NCBI RefSeq assembly: GCF_001444405.1
Contig: NZ_CP013187.1
Coordinates: forward strand, 1,984,001-2,048,000
Direction: 5' to 3'
Length of the DNA: 64,000 nt
Origin: Pseudoalteromonas phenolica
Lineage (GTDB): Bacteria; Pseudomonadota; Gammaproteobacteria; Enterobacterales; Alteromonadaceae
The translations under genes were made by a program, and so were the position numbers. How positions within the stretch are numbered: the first letter of the stretch is position 1; each line of letters starts with the position of its first letter. This document shows positions 1-8,488 of the stretch, piece by piece. The notes below the pieces were generated by a model, which was not told where the DNA came from, did no database searches, and saw only the letters and a program-made list of their open reading frames with translations.

Positions 1-677
1 TTTTGTCTTGCAGCAATAATGGCTGAAGCTTGTTGACGTTGTAACATGGCACTGGCAATTTCTGATGCATAGGCAAGGTGTGAAATTCTAGCTTCATGTA
101 CTTTTACACCTGCTTTTGCCAATCTGTCTTGAATTTCTGTTTTTAGTGCTTCAGAGACTTGAATTGGGTGACTACGCAATGCAATTTCATCACCGTCATG
201 TTGATCGTATGGATAAGCGCTCGACATATTTCTAAGCGCCGCTTCACTTTGAATGTTTACAAAGCTTTCGTAGTCATCTACTTCAAATACGGCCTCTGCG
301 GTGTCATTCACTGACCACACAACCACAGTGGCAATCTCAATCGGGTTACCATGCGCATCATTGACTTTGATTTTGTTACTTTCAAAATTTCTTAATCTTA
401 AAGAAATATTTCTGCGAATAAAGAATGGGACAGTCCAGCGCAAACCATTTTCTTTCACTGTTCCTACGTAACTGCCAAACAAAGTGAGGACACGACCTTG
501 ATTTGGCTGAACCATAAATAAACCTGCTAAACATGCCACACTAAGCACGGCTAGAAGGACAAATAAAATGCTACTACCATTTACTGGATTGAATTGGCTT
601 AAACAGGCTAATGCAATTGCAATAAAAATCACGCTTGCAACATACCCGTTTGCTGAGAATCCTTTTATTTCTTTCAT
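1..677 (-). CDS. SPFH/band-7 domain protein (3'-truncated by window edge)
   Basis: Partial gene, open to the left edge; about 225 N-terminal residues are visible. The chosen ATG at 677 has a GGAG Shine-Dalgarno 6 nt upstream; an in-frame ATG at 689 is less well placed. The N-terminus has two hydrophobic membrane segments (about residues 10-27 and 37-55). A band-7/SPFH domain follows, with VQPNQGRVLTLFGSY, WTVPFF and a later KVHEARISHLAYASEIASAMLQRQQA stretch typical of stomatin/prohibitin-like proteins. Such proteins form membrane-associated oligomers; the specific role here is unknown. A 27-bp perfect palindrome lies 14 nt upstream and is a likely operator. Confidence 0.8.
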   Translation of the reverse strand, partial: MKEIKGFSANGYVASVIFIAIALACLSQFNPVNGSSILFVLLAVLSVACLAGLFMVQPNQGRVLTLFGSYVGTVKENGLRWTVPFFIRRNISLRLRNFESNKIKVNDAHGNPIEIATVVVWSVNDTAEAVFEVDDYESFVNIQSEAALRNMSSAYPYDQHDGDEIALRSHPIQVSEALKTEIQDRLAKAGVKVHEARISHLAYASEIASAMLQRQQASAIIAARQ

Positions 678-690
678 TGAAAACTCCATC

Positions 691-717
691 AATGTGATAT
701 CAAGTTGATATCACATT
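691..717. promoter_or_regulatory. 27-bp perfect palindrome upstream of SPFH gene
   Basis: Arms AATGTGATATCAA (691-703) and TTGATATCACATT (705-717) flank a single central G and pair perfectly over 13 bp. The site begins 14 nt upstream of the SPFH start codon. No T-tract follows on either strand, so a dimeric repressor operator is more likely than a terminator. The regulator is not identifiable here. Confidence 0.6.
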
Positions 718-921
718 AGATCGAGTTTAGTTTTTAAGCAAGCATTTTGTTCCTATAACCATGTAGTCTATTTGTAACTATTTATTTTATTCTCGATAGA
801 TGCGATTGACTTATCATTTAGAAAATCCAGTTTAAATGCTTGGTAAGCTTGTTCTATTTCATTTGTAACGCATAAGCCATTAACAATGATTTATTAATTG
901 GTTTTAAAACCGTTTGAACAT

Positions 922-969
922 CGCTTTGCCAACTTTTTTAGTATGCCAAACCATAAAGTTAGCAAAGCG
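922..969. repeat. Imperfect long hairpin in the 678-1011 intergenic stretch
   Basis: Positions 922-936 and 955-969 are inverted copies matching at 14 of 15 bases, with an 18-nt loop. It lies just past the stop of the winged-helix regulator gene (minus strand) but lacks a U-tract, so it is not a classic intrinsic terminator. Apart from this hairpin and the 691-717 palindrome, I see no gene in 678-1011. Confidence 0.45.
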
Positions 970-1011
970 TCAGTGGAGGTTTTGTCTCGAAATGCAAATG
1001 AATAATTTCAA

Positions 1012-2598
1012 CTACAGGATAGGCACCCTCTTAACTCGACGTGCTTGCTTGATATTAAACAAGTTTGTTTTAAGCGCTTGGTAATCTTTAAGTAGATTAT
1101 CACTTTGTCCTTGTTGCTCTAACGAAGTATAAATAATATTGGATTCTAATAAATACTCTTTAGAGAACCCGCTTTGCACTGCTTTCTTTGCCAACTGTAA
1201 AAATTGATCAGGGTCTTTGTTACTTAACGCAGTGAGCGAAGCGATAAAATGATTGGAGTATGTATCAGCTTCTGAAGGTTTCCCCTTCACATTTCTATTA
1301 TTATCGTCAGCCAAATTGGCGAGCAACAGCGCTAGCTTTGCATATTTACTTTGGCTATTAGCAATTCGCTCTAAATGAACAAGTGACTTATCTACTTTTC
1401 CTTGTAACTCTAAAGCACTTGCCATGAGTAGATGGGCTTCAATAAAGTTTGGCTTTAATGTCAGTAATTCAATTAAGGCTTTTTCTGCTTTCTCATATTC
1501 TTTAGTCGCCAAGAAATACTCGGCTTGAGTCAGTAAATAAAACGCATCTTGCGGAGTAGACGCAATTAAGGATTCCAAATGACGTTCACTCCAACTAAAC
1601 ATGTTTTTATTTAACAGAACCTGAGCACGAATCTTTTGTACAAGCGGATTGTCAGGTTGTAGCTTATGCGCAATTTGGATCGCTTGCCACGCCCCTGAAA
1701 TATCGCCACGGTGATTCAATGCGCTAGATTTGACGGCATGAGCGTTCACCCATTTAGGCGAAAGTGAAATGGCTTTGTTAGCACTTTCAATGGCGTTTTT
1801 ATATTTCCCCTGCTCAATTTGTACATTACCAAGCGCAACATAAGGCCAAGGTTGGCTGTTCGAAGCGTTAACTGCCTTTACTGCAAATTGATAGGCTTGT
1901 ATTAAATCGTCTTGATTGGCTCCATATAACTTATGCTTAGTTAAATACAATTCGCTTAATATTGAGAAAATAGCGACTTTATTACTGGCTTGATTGATTG
2001 AGTTTTCTAGCCTTAGAATCGCACTATCGATTTTTGAACTGTTTTGTAACCCCATAAATCGAGCTACATCTAGCTCAATCGCTTCATCAGGAGTTAATAG
2101 GCTTATATTCACTTGTTCTGGTTGCAGTATCTTGCTTGGTTCTCTTTGTTGCAAAACACCTAAAGCGATGATCCCAAAGATGACTAATCCACTAAGTATG
2201 ACACGATCCCTAATAAAAAAATGAAATTGTGGACTTACAAGTTTTGATGGATTTTGTTGTTCACCTTGTAGGTGAACTGTGCGCTCGTCACGTTTAACTA
2301 ATAAATTTAAACGATAACCTAGGCCTCGCTCTGCAATAATAGGCTCAAGTTTTTCTTCGACTGCCAAAACTTCCCTAAGGCGAGATACACGTTTTTTAAT
2401 GGTGTCTTCTGAGACGATTTTCCCCTGCCACACATAATCCAAGAGTATGTCATGAGAAACGACATTCGGCGCACGTTCAGCCAAACACACTAATAATCGA
2501 TATGATAGTTCAGGCAAAGAAACCTCTGTAGAACCTTTAAATAGTTTTCGTTCATCAAGGTTTAAAGTTAGGTTTTCTCCGACTTTATAAACTGACAT
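1012..2598 (-). CDS. Membrane-anchored winged-helix transcriptional regulator with TPR sensor domain (CadC/ToxR-like)
   Basis: 528 aa. Residues 1-100 form an OmpR/PhoB-type winged-helix domain (KLFKGSTEVSLPELSYRLL, then SEDTIKKRVSRLREVL and a C-terminal RGLGYRL wing). One transmembrane helix spans about 132-150. The rest is a probably periplasmic domain of TPR-like repeats (about 170-500; for example WPYVALGNVQIEQGKYKNA). This matches one-component membrane regulators of the CadC/ToxR class that bind DNA from the membrane. It is divergent from a secreted serine hydrolase, and four TCAC repeats phased at 10 bp lie between them, so it probably controls that promoter and its own. The inducing signal is unknown. 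Confidence 0.85.
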   Translation of the reverse strand: MSVYKVGENLTLNLDERKLFKGSTEVSLPELSYRLLVCLAERAPNVVSHDILLDYVWQGKIVSEDTIKKRVSRLREVLAVEEKLEPIIAERGLGYRLNLLVKRDERTVHLQGEQQNPSKLVSPQFHFFIRDRVILSGLVIFGIIALGVLQQREPSKILQPEQVNISLLTPDEAIELDVARFMGLQNSSKIDSAILRLENSINQASNKVAIFSILSELYLTKHKLYGANQDDLIQAYQFAVKAVNASNSQPWPYVALGNVQIEQGKYKNAIESANKAISLSPKWVNAHAVKSSALNHRGDISGAWQAIQIAHKLQPDNPLVQKIRAQVLLNKNMFSWSERHLESLIASTPQDAFYLLTQAEYFLATKEYEKAEKALIELLTLKPNFIEAHLLMASALELQGKVDKSLVHLERIANSQSKYAKLALLLANLADDNNRNVKGKPSEADTYSNHFIASLTALSNKDPDQFLQLAKKAVQSGFSKEYLLESNIIYTSLEQQGQSDNLLKDYQALKTNLFNIKQARRVKRVPIL

Positions 2599-2650
2599 CC
2601 CATTCCTTAAATATACTTAACTCATTCTTATTATTAGATAAGTTATCTTG

Positions 2651-2690
2651 TCACTGTGTGTCACCCTAACTCACTTTAATTCACTCTTCA
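2651..2690. promoter_or_regulatory. Four TCAC direct repeats at exact 10-bp spacing
   Basis: TCACT, TCACC, TCACT and TCACT start at 2651, 2661, 2671 and 2681, one per helical turn, in the divergent intergenic region between the winged-helix regulator and the serine hydrolase. OmpR/PhoB-type domains bind phased direct repeats, so this is a plausible binding site for the neighbouring regulator. Function is inferred. Confidence 0.55.
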
Positions 2691-2740
2691 ATTTGTTTAG
2701 AAGTCTATAAATTTAATATGTGTTTAATTCAGGGAAACCC

Positions 2741-4075
2741 ATGATGCGTACAAAGATACTTTTTTTACTTATATTTTTTACATCTTTTTTTAGCTTAGCA
2801 AATCAAATAAAGAGCAAAGAAATTGACAAACTACTGACTCAATATCACCAATTAAAGCAATTTAATGGTGTCGCGTTAATCAGCCATAAAGGGAAAGTGC
2901 TCTTGAAAAAAGGTTATGGCAAAGCCAACTTTGAATGGGACATTAATCATACTGTTGAAGGCAAATTCAAAATCGCCTCAATTACTAAGCAATTTACAGC
3001 CATGTTGATACTTCAACTTGTTGAGAAAAAAAAGCTAAAGCTAGATGAAAAGTTAATCGAATACTATCCTAGCTACAGAGCAGACACAGGCTCGACAATC
3101 ACAATTAGGCAGTTATTAAATCACACATCGGGTCTTGGCAACTTCTTTCACCTTGATGGATACAAAGCTGTTGAAGCAAGAAACCATTACACACTTGACG
3201 AGTTTATCTCAAAGTTTTGTAGTGAAGATTTAAACTTCGAGCCAGGCACCCAATTCAGATATAGCAATGCGGGTTATACCATTTTGGGTAAAGTCATCGA
3301 ACAAGTAACGGGTAAACCTTACAGCGAAGTTTTAACAGAGCAAATCCTAAATCCGCTTAATATGAATAACTCAGGGTTTAACCAACAACATTCTGTCATT
3401 AACAATCGAGTGGCTGGTTATGAGCGATTATTAAACCGTTTAGAACACCCCAGCTTCATTGATATGTCAGTGCCCTTTTCTGCTGGCAGTATATATTCAA
3501 CTGCCATGGATTTGTACCGATGGGATCGAGGCTTAGCCGAAAATAAAATACTATCAAAACCGTTAACCAAAATACTGTATCAGGTCACTGAACATAGAAA
3601 TTATGCTGCGGGTTGGTTGGTTGACAACTACCCAGAAGAGCGATTCGGTAAACCACTCACTCGAGTACATCATGGCGGTATGATCCCCGGTTTTAATGCC
3701 AATATCAGTCGTGTGTTAGAAGACGACACTTTAGTTGTATTGCTTGATAATACGGGCGGTGCACCAATGACACCAATCACCGAAAAGGTGCTGAGTATTA
3801 TCTATGACAAAGCGTATGAACAACCTGAATTAAGACTTTCACAAAAACTCTATAACATGATCATAGAGCAAGGAACATCAGCATCAATCGCTTGGTATAA
3901 AACATTGATTGCGCACGACGAAGGTTTTAGTGAGCGTCAATTAATCCGATTTGCATATGAGCTTGTTGATGCTAATGAGAAACAAGCGGCTACTGCATTT
4001 TTAACGCTAAATGCTGTTCTCAATCCAAATTCGAAGCGTGCTCAACACGCATTAAAAAGTATAACTTCACTGTAA
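2741..4075 (+). CDS. Secreted serine hydrolase, class C beta-lactamase/penicillin-binding family
   Basis: 444 aa from the ATG at 2741, chosen because AGGGA lies 5 nt upstream and the protein then opens directly with a signal peptide (cleavage near SLA|NQ, residue 20-21); a GTG at 2720 would add seven residues. Family motifs are S80-I-T-K83 (SxxK nucleophile), Y174-S-N176 (YxN) and H311-G-G313 (HxG, equivalent of KTG). Members include esterases, D-amino peptidases and carboxypeptidases; true beta-lactamase activity cannot be assumed. The C-terminal about 80 residues are helical and not part of the core fold. It is divergent from the membrane regulator at 1012-2598. Confidence 0.85.
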   Translation: MMRTKILFLLIFFTSFFSLANQIKSKEIDKLLTQYHQLKQFNGVALISHKGKVLLKKGYGKANFEWDINHTVEGKFKIASITKQFTAMLILQLVEKKKLKLDEKLIEYYPSYRADTGSTITIRQLLNHTSGLGNFFHLDGYKAVEARNHYTLDEFISKFCSEDLNFEPGTQFRYSNAGYTILGKVIEQVTGKPYSEVLTEQILNPLNMNNSGFNQQHSVINNRVAGYERLLNRLEHPSFIDMSVPFSAGSIYSTAMDLYRWDRGLAENKILSKPLTKILYQVTEHRNYAAGWLVDNYPEERFGKPLTRVHHGGMIPGFNANISRVLEDDTLVVLLDNTGGAPMTPITEKVLSIIYDKAYEQPELRLSQKLYNMIIEQGTSASIAWYKTLIAHDEGFSERQLIRFAYELVDANEKQAATAFLTLNAVLNPNSKRAQHALKSITSL

Positions 4076-4090
4076 ATTGTTGATTTTCTA

Positions 4091-4118
4091 TATACATTTA
4101 AATGTTTAGGTTTATAAT
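4091..4118 (+). promoter_or_regulatory. Putative sigma-70 promoter of the outer-membrane barrel gene
   Basis: TATACA at 4091-4096 and a perfect TATAAT at 4113-4118 are separated by 16 bp, about 58 bp upstream of the 4176 start. A short CCCG-TAT-CGGG hairpin lies in the predicted leader. Confidence 0.5.
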
Positions 4119-4175
4119 GCCGACCCCGTATCGGGACCAATTCATAATAGAAAAAATATACGTAAAAGGACCATA

Positions 4176-4826
4176 ATGCGTAAAACAGTTATAGCTCTTA
4201 CTTCTGCTCTATTTTTATCTCCATCAACATTTGCAGATAATAGTATTTACACAGACATTCTAATTGGTAAAGCAAAACAAGAGCACGAATCAAATTATAA
4301 GATTTCAAGCCCTTATTATTCTGCCGAAGAAAGTTATAAGCAACCCAGTCAAAATACGACCTCTTTTGGAGTTAGATTAGGCTATCAGTTTACATCTAAC
4401 TTTAGTGTTGAGCTTGGCCATAATCAATTCGGCGAAACAGATCATACCTTTGTTGACGAATTTAATGACACTATCAATAACAAAGTAAAGAGCTCATCAA
4501 CCACACTAGGTGTAAATGCTCAATGGCCAATAAGCGATAAATTTTTTGTCAATGGCCGACTAGGTATTGCTGCATGGGATTTAAAGGCTGAAAGTACTGA
4601 TAGTTATTATCCTGATAAAGTTGAAAAAGGTAGCGAAGATGGGAATGATCTTTACTATGGTTTCGGTTTTAAATACTTAGCGTCTGATAACATCTATCTT
4701 GGTTTAGAATACACAGTCACAAATATGTCTTCGGACAAAACAGAAAAAGATGGTGAATTTACAGGAAAAGTAAACATTGACTATGATGTAAGCAACTTTG
4801 CAATTTTTGTTGGCGTAAACTTCTAA
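4176..4826 (+). CDS. Outer-membrane beta-barrel protein (OmpW/OmpA-like small porin fold)
   Basis: 216 aa with a clear signal peptide (MRKTVIALTSALFLSPSTFA|D) and AAAAGGA ribosome binding site. The mature part shows alternating polar/hydrophobic strands, FGVRLGYQFTSNFSVELGHNQFGE and a C-terminal NFAIFVGVNF ending in Phe, the usual signal for outer-membrane assembly. This fits the small 8-stranded barrels of the outer-membrane beta-barrel (OMP_b-brl) group. No ligand can be deduced. It is a single gene with its own promoter. Confidence 0.75.
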   Translation: MRKTVIALTSALFLSPSTFADNSIYTDILIGKAKQEHESNYKISSPYYSAEESYKQPSQNTTSFGVRLGYQFTSNFSVELGHNQFGETDHTFVDEFNDTINNKVKSSSTTLGVNAQWPISDKFFVNGRLGIAAWDLKAESTDSYYPDKVEKGSEDGNDLYYGFGFKYLASDNIYLGLEYTVTNMSSDKTEKDGEFTGKVNIDYDVSNFAIFVGVNF

Positions 4827-4854
4827 CCTTAGTCTTAAGCAAGAGTTTAAAACA

Positions 4855-5745
4855 TTACTTAAGCTCATTACTCAACATATCAATAAAGCGCCTGACTTTA
4901 GAAGACAGGTGCTTTCTACTTGGGTAAACCGCGTAAACATTCACCGTTGGTTGCTGATATTCTTCAAAAAGGATCTGTAAGTTGCCTGATGAAATACCAC
5001 CCGATAAATAAAATTCAGGTAAGCGAGTGATCCCTATACCCGCCTCGACAAGTGCGGTTTCAGCTTCGCCATTATTACAAAGTGCTTTGAGTTTCACATC
5101 AACGGTAAATTGCTCTCCATCAACTGGCGTAAATATCCATTTACCTGGGCTCTTATGGTTACTGTAACCTATACAGTGATGATTATTTAGCTCTCTAGGG
5201 TGATGAGGCTGACCAAATCGTGCAAGATAAGATTTTGATGCAACAACATAAGTTGGACAGGCGTAAATCTTTTTGCAAATAAGGCTAGATTCATCTAATG
5301 CAGGCGTTGCTCGGATCACAAGATCAAAACCATCTGCAACCAAATCCACCCGTTTATCACTCAAATCTAGGTCAAGCGTCACATTTGGATAAAGCTTTAA
5401 AAACTTCACCAATATAGACTGGATATGGGAGCGATATAACCCAATTGGGCAACTTAATTTTAAATTGCCTTTTGGTGTATCGTCTCCTTGTGTGACAAGA
5501 TTGAAGGCGTCTTGTGCGTCACTTATTAATTGTAAGCACTGCTGATAGTAAGCATCGCCTTCTGGTGTTAGCGCCAAAGAACGTGTTGTTCTATTCAGCA
5601 GTCTCACACCGAGCCTCGCTTCAAGCTTATTCATTTCTTTAGAAATATGAGAATTTGAATGTCCTAAATTCTGAGCGGCACTTGCAAAACTGCCACGCTT
5701 AACCACTTCAACAAAAATTTCTATACCTTCAAAGAGCTTATTCAT
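4855..5745 (-). CDS. LysR-family transcriptional regulator
   Basis: 296 aa from ATG 5745 (NKLFEGIEIFVEVVKRGSF); ATG 5751 and TTG 5772 are in frame but no start has a convincing Shine-Dalgarno. The N-terminal winged helix-turn-helix spans about residues 5-62 (GSFASAAQNLGHSNSHISKEMNKLEARLGVRLLNRTTRSLALT). It is followed by a periplasmic-binding-like effector domain from about 88. The pattern resembles the CrgA/YafC/DmlR group. It is divergent from an FMN reductase gene, the usual arrangement for a LysR regulator and its target. A 15-bp palindrome sits between them. Confidence 0.9.
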   Translation of the reverse strand: MNKLFEGIEIFVEVVKRGSFASAAQNLGHSNSHISKEMNKLEARLGVRLLNRTTRSLALTPEGDAYYQQCLQLISDAQDAFNLVTQGDDTPKGNLKLSCPIGLYRSHIQSILVKFLKLYPNVTLDLDLSDKRVDLVADGFDLVIRATPALDESSLICKKIYACPTYVVASKSYLARFGQPHHPRELNNHHCIGYSNHKSPGKWIFTPVDGEQFTVDVKLKALCNNGEAETALVEAGIGITRLPEFYLSGGISSGNLQILFEEYQQPTVNVYAVYPSRKHLSSKVRRFIDMLSNELK

Positions 5746-5799
5746 AGTCATATGGAAATAGTGAAAACCCAATTAAGGGATTAATAACTAGATAAAGAT

Positions 5800-5814
5800 A
5801 ATATAGACTATATT
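5800..5814. promoter_or_regulatory. Palindrome between LysR gene and FMN reductase gene
   Basis: AATATAG-A-CTATATT is a perfect inverted repeat with 7-bp arms in the 124-bp divergent intergenic region. Its position suits a LysR-type recognition site, although it lacks the classic T-N11-A spacing. Confidence 0.4.
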
Positions 5815-5869
5815 TCATCGAGTCGAGCAATGAATTTAAGACTCATCACTTAATAAATGAGGAAAAATC

Positions 5870-6391
5870 ATGAAAGTATTAGCATTCGCAGCGAGTAGCA
5901 GCCGTCAATCAATTAACAAACAGCTGGCTCAGTACACGGCAAACCAAATTGAAAACGCAAACGTTGAATTATTAGATTTAAACGATTTTGAAATGCCTAT
6001 CTACAGCTCAGATCGTGAAAATGAATCAGGTATTCCAGAACAAGCACAAACTTTTTTCAAAAAAATTGGCGAAGCAGATGCCATTGTTATTTCTTTTGCT
6101 GAACACAATGGTTCTTATACGGCTGCTTACAAGAACATTTTTGATTGGACATCGAGAATTGATATGAAAGTGTATCAAGGTAAACCAGTAATTTTATTAG
6201 CGACTTCACCTGGTCCTGGTGGTGCGCAAAGCGTACTCGCTTCAGCAGTTGGTTCATCTCAGTTTTTTGCAATGGATGTTAAAGGCTCACTTTCTGTACC
6301 GAGCTTCTATGATAATTTCGATTTAGAAACTGGTCAGTTAACTAACTCTGAACTTGTAGATCAAATCAAAACTATCACTGCTTTAGTTTAG
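5870..6391 (+). CDS. NAD(P)H-dependent FMN reductase family protein
   Basis: 173 aa, start supported by TGAGGA 8 nt upstream. The flavodoxin-like fold of the NADPH-dependent FMN reductase family is shown by FAASSSRQSINKQLA (phosphate-binding loop, residues 6-20), ELLDLNDFEMPIYSSD, and IVISFAEHNGSYTAAYKNIFDW (about 74-95). The family reduces FMN, quinones or azo compounds with NAD(P)H. It is likely controlled by the divergent LysR regulator. The substrate is unknown. Confidence 0.85.
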   Translation: MKVLAFAASSSRQSINKQLAQYTANQIENANVELLDLNDFEMPIYSSDRENESGIPEQAQTFFKKIGEADAIVISFAEHNGSYTAAYKNIFDWTSRIDMKVYQGKPVILLATSPGPGGAQSVLASAVGSSQFFAMDVKGSLSVPSFYDNFDLETGQLTNSELVDQIKTITALV

Positions 6392-6400
6392 AATCTTCTA

Positions 6401-6425
6401 TGAGCTGTGTGTTAAACACAGCTCA
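6401..6425 (+). terminator. Hairpin after FMN reductase gene
   Basis: TGAGCTGTGT (6401-6410) pairs perfectly with ACACAGCTCA (6416-6425) across a 5-nt loop, between two convergent genes. The following U-tract is poor (GGTTTAAAA), so termination may be inefficient. Confidence 0.5.
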
Positions 6426-6428
6426 GGT

Positions 6429-7199
6429 TTAAAATTTAATCACTTTTGCTAAAAGTTGATCATAACGACCTGATTGTTTCATTCTAAGTAAAGCTTCATC
6501 AAACATCTTCAGAATATCGGCATTATTCTTATCTGATTTCGATAAGATGATATGGCTGTTTTTCCGCATGAAAGGCTGTTCGATATGGCCTATTGATTTC
6601 ATATCTTGTTCTGAGAAGTGCTCACGTAACAGATAATACCCCACCGCCATCTCCTGAGGGTAAATAGATACTCTGTTTTTTAATAACATGCCAAATGCTT
6701 GTTCATCATTTGACACTCTGTACATATTGATTTGTTTAGCGCGAATAATGTTATCTAGATCTACGCCATAACTAAAATCTTCTAGCCCAACATAGCTATA
6801 TGACTTTAACGCTTCAAAGCTATCTAGATTCGGCTTTTTTGTTTTGTTGTAAAAAAATACATGCTTTTCTTCTAATACGGGCTCAGAAAAATAAAATTCA
6901 CTGTCTCTAGATTCGGTTTTTAGCCATAAACCAGTACCGTCAACTCTTCCTAATTGCGCTTGCTCCATCGCTCTTGCCCACGGGTAGAATTCAAAAGAAA
7001 CTTGATAACCTATGTCAGCAAATGCCTCTGTAATTATCTCAGCAATGGCACCGTTATTTGGTAAGTCACTTCCCATATAAGGAGGCCACTCTCCAACTGA
7101 CAAAGTAAGGTTGTTTGCTGATGCGGATAAATTTGAAAATAACGAGAGTAAAAGAAATAAAGAGATGTATTTAAACTGTTTCAATGTGACACCAATCAT
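6429..7199 (-). CDS. Periplasmic family 3 solute-binding-like protein
   Basis: 256 aa with a signal peptide ending near SASA|NN (about residue 29). The mature protein starts LTLSVGEWPPYMG, the typical first strand of family 3 extracellular solute-binding proteins, and contains GAIAEIITEAFADIGYQVSFEFYPWARAMEQAQLGRVDGTGLW. The final part, ADILKMFDEALLRMKQSGRYDQLLAKV, is also family-typical. No ABC permease or ATPase is nearby, so it may be one of the stand-alone amino-acid-binding-like proteins common in Alteromonadales. Ligand unknown. It converges on the FMN reductase gene. Confidence 0.85.
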   Translation of the reverse strand: MIGVTLKQFKYISLFLLLSLFSNLSASANNLTLSVGEWPPYMGSDLPNNGAIAEIITEAFADIGYQVSFEFYPWARAMEQAQLGRVDGTGLWLKTESRDSEFYFSEPVLEEKHVFFYNKTKKPNLDSFEALKSYSYVGLEDFSYGVDLDNIIRAKQINMYRVSNDEQAFGMLLKNRVSIYPQEMAVGYYLLREHFSEQDMKSIGHIEQPFMRKNSHIILSKSDKNNADILKMFDEALLRMKQSGRYDQLLAKVIKF

Positions 7200-7250
7200 T
7201 ATCAGACCTAGATTAACTTTAGTTGATAATTATGGATAAATAGTGGAAAT

Positions 7251-7279
7251 AAAACCCAGAATCTAAATTTCTGGGTTTT
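7251..7279 (-). terminator. Intrinsic terminator after arsJ
   Basis: AAAACCCAGAA (7251-7261) and TTCTGGGTTTT (7269-7279) form an 11-bp stem with a 7-nt loop directly downstream of the arsJ stop on the minus strand. Confidence 0.75.
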
Positions 7280-7289
7280 AGAAAAAAGA

Positions 7290-8483
7290 TCAAAGTCGTT
7301 TAGTTAGTGCTATGGCAATGCCTAGCATAACTGACGAAACCAATAAGCATGCGTTTAAACCATAGTATTGATACATAACACCAGATAATACAGTACCTGT
7401 TAAACGCCCTGCAGCGTTTGCCATATAATAAAAACCAACATCCATTGATACCCCGTCACTGTCAGCACATCTCACAATGAGATAGCTGTGTAACGATGAA
7501 TTAATCGCAAATACTGCACCAAAAAGTAGCAAACCGCCGACAAGAATAAGTTCTGGTGAAAAGCTTGAATCTAAACCCAATACTATCATTGCAGGAATAA
7601 GTGCAAGGGTTGTTACCCATGACAGTGCTGATTGCTTACTTTGGGTTAACGCCATATTTCGACCAGTTACTTTGGGGGCGTTTGCCTGTACTAAGCCGTA
7701 TAAAATGACCCAAACAGCCATAAAAGTGCCTACAGTGCTACTTTGCCAGCCCAGTTCACTGACAAAATAAACCGGCAATGCAACCACAAACCATACGTCT
7801 CTGGCTGCAAATAAAAATAGTCTCGCAGCTGAAAGTCGATTGATTTGCTGGCTTTTTGAAAACATTTCAGTGAATTTAGGTTTTGCTTTCTTTTTACCTA
7901 AGTCTGCTTTTAATCGCCATATACTCAATAGCCAAACAAGTGTCAGCATACCAGCCATTAACCATAATGCGCCTTGAAAGCCAAATAAGGTCAATAGCAA
8001 ACCACCCAAAAAGAAACCGACACCTTTTAGCGCATTTTTAGAGCCAGTTAAGATTGCAACCCACTTATACAAAACGCCATCGGCGTCTTCGGGAACCAAT
8101 TTTTTAATGGCACTTTTGGCACTCATTTTGTTGAGATCTTTTGCGATCCCTGACAATGCCTGTGCACACATGACATAAACTACACTCAACCACTCAGGGT
8201 TAATAGCAAGCATGACAAGTGCAAAGATTTGAATAGATAAACCCAGATTCATGGTTTTGTTCAAACCAAGACGTGCACCTAGCCACCCACCTACTAAGTT
8301 AGTTACAACACCAAAGAATTCATAAAACAAAAACAACAAAGCAACTTCAAGTGCACTGTAGCCAAGCTGGTGGAAGTACAACACCACCAGCATTCTGAGC
8401 GCTCCATCTGTCAATGTGAAAGCCCAATAATTACTGGTGATGAGTAAGTATTGTTTTATGTCATCCGAAAGTTTGGACAACAT
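7290..8483 (-). CDS. arsJ: ArsJ organoarsenical (1-arseno-3-phosphoglycerate) efflux permease
   Basis: 397 aa MFS transporter. Its N-terminus (residues 1-60, including LLITSNYWAFTLTDGALRMLVVLYFHQLGYS) and IAKDLNKMSAKSAIKKLVP are recognisable as ArsJ. ArsJ exports 1-arseno-3-phosphoglycerate, the unstable product made when a GAPDH uses arsenate in place of phosphate. The gene starts 5 nt after the stop of a GAPDH gene, the hallmark of the ArsJ/GAPDH arsenate resistance pair, so the two are almost certainly one operon. Multiple hydrophobic segments span the full length. No arsR, arsC or arsB is in the window. Confidence 0.9.
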   Translation of the reverse strand: MLSKLSDDIKQYLLITSNYWAFTLTDGALRMLVVLYFHQLGYSALEVALLFLFYEFFGVVTNLVGGWLGARLGLNKTMNLGLSIQIFALVMLAINPEWLSVVYVMCAQALSGIAKDLNKMSAKSAIKKLVPEDADGVLYKWVAILTGSKNALKGVGFFLGGLLLTLFGFQGALWLMAGMLTLVWLLSIWRLKADLGKKKAKPKFTEMFSKSQQINRLSAARLFLFAARDVWFVVALPVYFVSELGWQSSTVGTFMAVWVILYGLVQANAPKVTGRNMALTQSKQSALSWVTTLALIPAMIVLGLDSSFSPELILVGGLLLFGAVFAINSSLHSYLIVRCADSDGVSMDVGFYYMANAAGRLTGTVLSGVMYQYYGLNACLLVSSVMLGIAIALTKRL

Positions 8484-8488
8484 CTAAA

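Noticed and set aside
2720..2740. GTG start of the serine hydrolase gene at 2720
   Set aside because: It would overlap the good ribosome binding site (AGGGA) used by ATG 2741 and adds a non-typical extension before the signal peptide.
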